Source of the DNA: Toxonevra muliebris
Taxonomy: Eukaryota; Arthropoda; Insecta; Diptera; Pallopteridae
Length of the DNA stretch: 64,000 nt
NCBI GenBank assembly: GCA_963691655.1
Contig: OY829326.1
Location: 97,457,235 to 97,521,234 of the forward strand
Direction of reading: 5' to 3'
Shown here: piece by piece, positions 61,400 to 64,000 of the stretch
Numbering within the stretch: the stretch's first letter is position 1
Layout: each line of letters begins with the position of its first letter
Translations under genes and position numbers: made by a program
The notes under the pieces: model-generated
What the model was told of the DNA's origin: nothing
The model's database searches: none
Seen by the model: only the letters and a program-made list of their open reading frames with translations

Positions 61400-64000
61400 A
61401 AGTGAACAGAAGCAAAAACATCTTAAAATAATCTTAATTTTAAATATTACATGTTTAATGTGTGAGATTTATGAAATTCTGAAGATTTTTTATTCTTTTT
61501 ACACTACCGACTCCTTTATCCCATTTTTTGGTATTTTTTAATAAACATTTAAAAAATAATACCAAATGATTAAGAAAAACAAAAAATGTTCTTCGGAAAA
61601 TTATTCCTCAAGTAAAAAAGCCAATCACTTAAAATTACATAGTCTTAAACACTTCTTGAATCTCCATCTGGCCAAGAAAATTTGATTTTTGTTACAGTAT
61701 TTTTTTTTTAATATATTTTATTTGTGAACAAAAGAAGAAATAAGTTAACATTTTTACTTTTACTACAATGGTTTAATATCTGTTACTTCCAAAAATAGAT
61801 AAAGGAGAGGATCCCAAGATGGAACCCAACTTTTGAACGTCTGTAGAGCCCAAATGGTATTATATACCTTTGAAAACCTGAAACCTTATCTCAATAGTAA
61901 TTTGTCTATCAAAAACATTTTTGGAAATGAAATTTAAGCTGGTTTAGAAAATCGTAACTTCGCCTTTCGAAAAAGTGGCCCCAAAAGTGGACACCTCCAA
62001 AAACTGAAATTGAAACGATCGTCTACTAGTCTGCTAGTTTTATGAAATTCTTCTGGCATCATTGTTCATTTAAAGTGAATTAAATTTAATTCAATTTTTA
62101 CCAATAATAATAATAGTTTATAATAATAATAATATAAAAAAAAAAAATTTTTTAAATCTTCTTCAAAATGAAATTCAGTTAATCAGTTTTTAAACTGTAT
62201 AAAGAAAATGATCTTACTAATCACGTTTAAAGAGAAACATTTGATGGTACGAATATTTTTTATTTATTTTTAATTGGTCAAGAAACAATTTAATAGATAG
62301 CAAAACTATGCATTTATCAAAATATTATTGTTAAATACTTACATAGATCTGTATTTCGTCATCCCTGTCAAATATTTCACATTTCCACGTTTTCGCGTTT
62401 TCCATGTTGCAAAGTATTTCTCAGTGTGCAATCGTTAAATATCATACCAAGTTACTCTGCGGAACTATAAAATGAAAAGCAAAAATGAAATATCTTGTCA
62501 TAAAAATAAATAGTTGCTTTTGATAAATACAAGCATAATGCAAGAATGTAGATTGGAAAATGTGATATGATGCCAATTGCAAACCTCCAAGAATAAAAAT
62601 TGTCTTGGCCTTAAACGAGCTGTTCTGAGACAATAGTTGCAGTACGATTTTTGTTGAATTTCGGAACTTTTTTCGTACTGTATCCTTTTTTTTAAATAAT
62701 ACATTTTACCATAAGTTTTCAATTGAAAATGTTTATTCTTAGCGCTAGCTTGAGTATACTTACTTAAATTCAAGGTTTGCTTACTATCTGAGTTGAATAT
62801 CACAGATTTAGTACTGATGGTAAAAAATAAAATCTTAACGGTGTAATCAAATCCATGCCAAGAAATCCTACAATCAACATTCTCATTTCCGATTTGGTTG
62901 AAACTTGAATATCTTTTTTATATACCGTAAGGGAAGGTTATTTGATTTATTTGAAATTTGTTTGTGAAGCCGTCTATAAATACAATTTAATAAAAATTCT
63001 GATACTTTGTGGTTTTTGATAGTTTCAAATGCTTATAACTTTTTGAAAAATGCATCAATTGTTATTAACCTTGGCTTTAAATATACTTTCTTATAATGGA
63101 ATGTAAAAAAATATCAAAAGCTTTTACACTAAAGTTTTTTCAATTCCAAGATTAGAATCATGTTTTTAAACATGAGTGTTGCGATCAGTTTTTTTAATTG
63201 TCAAAAATACTTCTTTCGATTCGATAAATTGTAAACCTAGTCTTATTATAGGTAAGCGACTACTTTTATTTTTTTAAATTTTAAAAAAATCTAAAGACTG
63301 ATTTTTATTTAAAATTTCTAATATTACTTTTTAAATCGTCCATAATGTCTCAATACACAATTTATTGAAAGGTATTAAAGACTGATTTCATAATTTAAAT
63401 GCATCATTAATAGAAGGCAGATGTGTGCTGATATTTAGTTGAGATAGATCGCTGATCTCTGATCTAACCTCTATATTGGACAGCGAATCTACAGTACCTG
63501 CTCACCTTATTGAAATGCTATAGTAATAGAGAACAATTTCGAATTTCAGTCAAGTTAAAAATTTAATTTTTAATTCAATTTTGTTTTTTTTTTTAATGGT
63601 TATAAAAAATTCAATTTTCCAACTTTGTCTGAACAGAACTAAGGCAGTTTTGAATGAATAATCAACTAGACCCATCTAGACTATGTATAAAACTTGTAAT
63701 ATTTCTCGATCTCATTTTAGTACCGGCTCATGTTTTTTCACTATCATTATACAACAAAATGAAAAAATTGCAACGCCTATCTCCAAAATAAATAGTTTTT
63801 AATGTTTTTTGTGCCGCTGAATCCAAATATGCCATCATCAGTTTAGTAGCAGTAACTTAGGTTTTTGAGATATGACAAATTTTTCATCAAAATTTCCATT
63901 TTTCGAAACTATTCAATTCCTTTAAAAGCATCTATTTTTTCTAAAGAACGACTAAATTATCTTTAATTTAATTATTTATTCATTTCTCTTTTCCATCAAA
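61400..64000. other. AT-rich end of the window, no gene seen
   Basis: Only short unsupported frames (for example 62498-62803 and 62442-62633 on minus). No splice-linked or domain-bearing sequence found. Confidence 0.4.

Noticed and set aside
62498..62803. 101-codon minus-strand frame at the right end
   Set aside because: Composition follows local AT-richness; no domain, no splice context.
1..64000. CRISPR arrays, bacterial operons, rRNA genes
   Set aside because: No direct-repeat/spacer arrays or rRNA signatures; gene structure is eukaryotic throughout.

Overview
The window is about 70% A+T nuclear DNA from a higher fly (Diptera, probably Brachycera/Schizophora). The evidence is spliced genes with GT/AG introns, an ovarian tumor (otu) gene, and next to it the chorion (eggshell) genes s38 and s36. 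In Drosophila otu and these chorion genes lie together at X-chromosome band 7F, so this looks like the same syntenic block. The species cannot be named from the sequence alone.

Layout. Bases 1-5.5 kb: AT-rich DNA with no supported gene. 6.3-22.7 kb (+): an eight-exon SLC41-type (MgtE-fold) divalent-cation transporter with large introns full of transposon debris. 22.7-24.3 kb: its probable 3' UTR. 24.3-28.5 kb: retrotransposon wreckage, including one LINE inserted into another. 28.7-36.65 kb (+): otu, with an OTU protease domain, a 129-nt Tudor exon and a low-complexity C-terminal half of about 900 residues. 37.6-37.8 kb (-): the last coding exon of an unrecognised gene, tail-to-tail with otu. 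38-46.6 kb: a dead mariner, a large foldback element and other repeats. 46.8-59.7 kb (-): three two-exon chorion genes in tandem, s38 (Cp38), s36 (Cp36) and a larger chorion-like gene resembling the minor 7F genes. 59.7-64 kb: no gene, but one TTAA-flanked terminal-inverted-repeat element.

How the genes relate. otu acts in the female germ line. The chorion genes are expressed in the surrounding follicle cells, which build the eggshell. Each chorion gene has a 45-48 nt first exon carrying most of the signal peptide, a phase-0 intron and one long second exon. Each also has the chorion promoter hexamer TCACGT upstream of a TATA-type box. The SLC41 transporter has no evident oogenesis role and is probably only a conserved neighbour.

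Points that stand out: the Otu protease keeps a cysteine at the catalytic position, where I recall Drosophila melanogaster having serine; the Tudor exon is a phase-0 cassette; a tRNA-derived SINE with a TTAGG-like tail and a 14-bp target duplication interrupts a LINE; several foldback/MITE families are visible; and a 30-bp-arm hairpin lies between two chorion genes. I found no clearly novel multi-gene system. The main content is a conserved oogenesis locus with lineage-specific changes and a rich repeat landscape.
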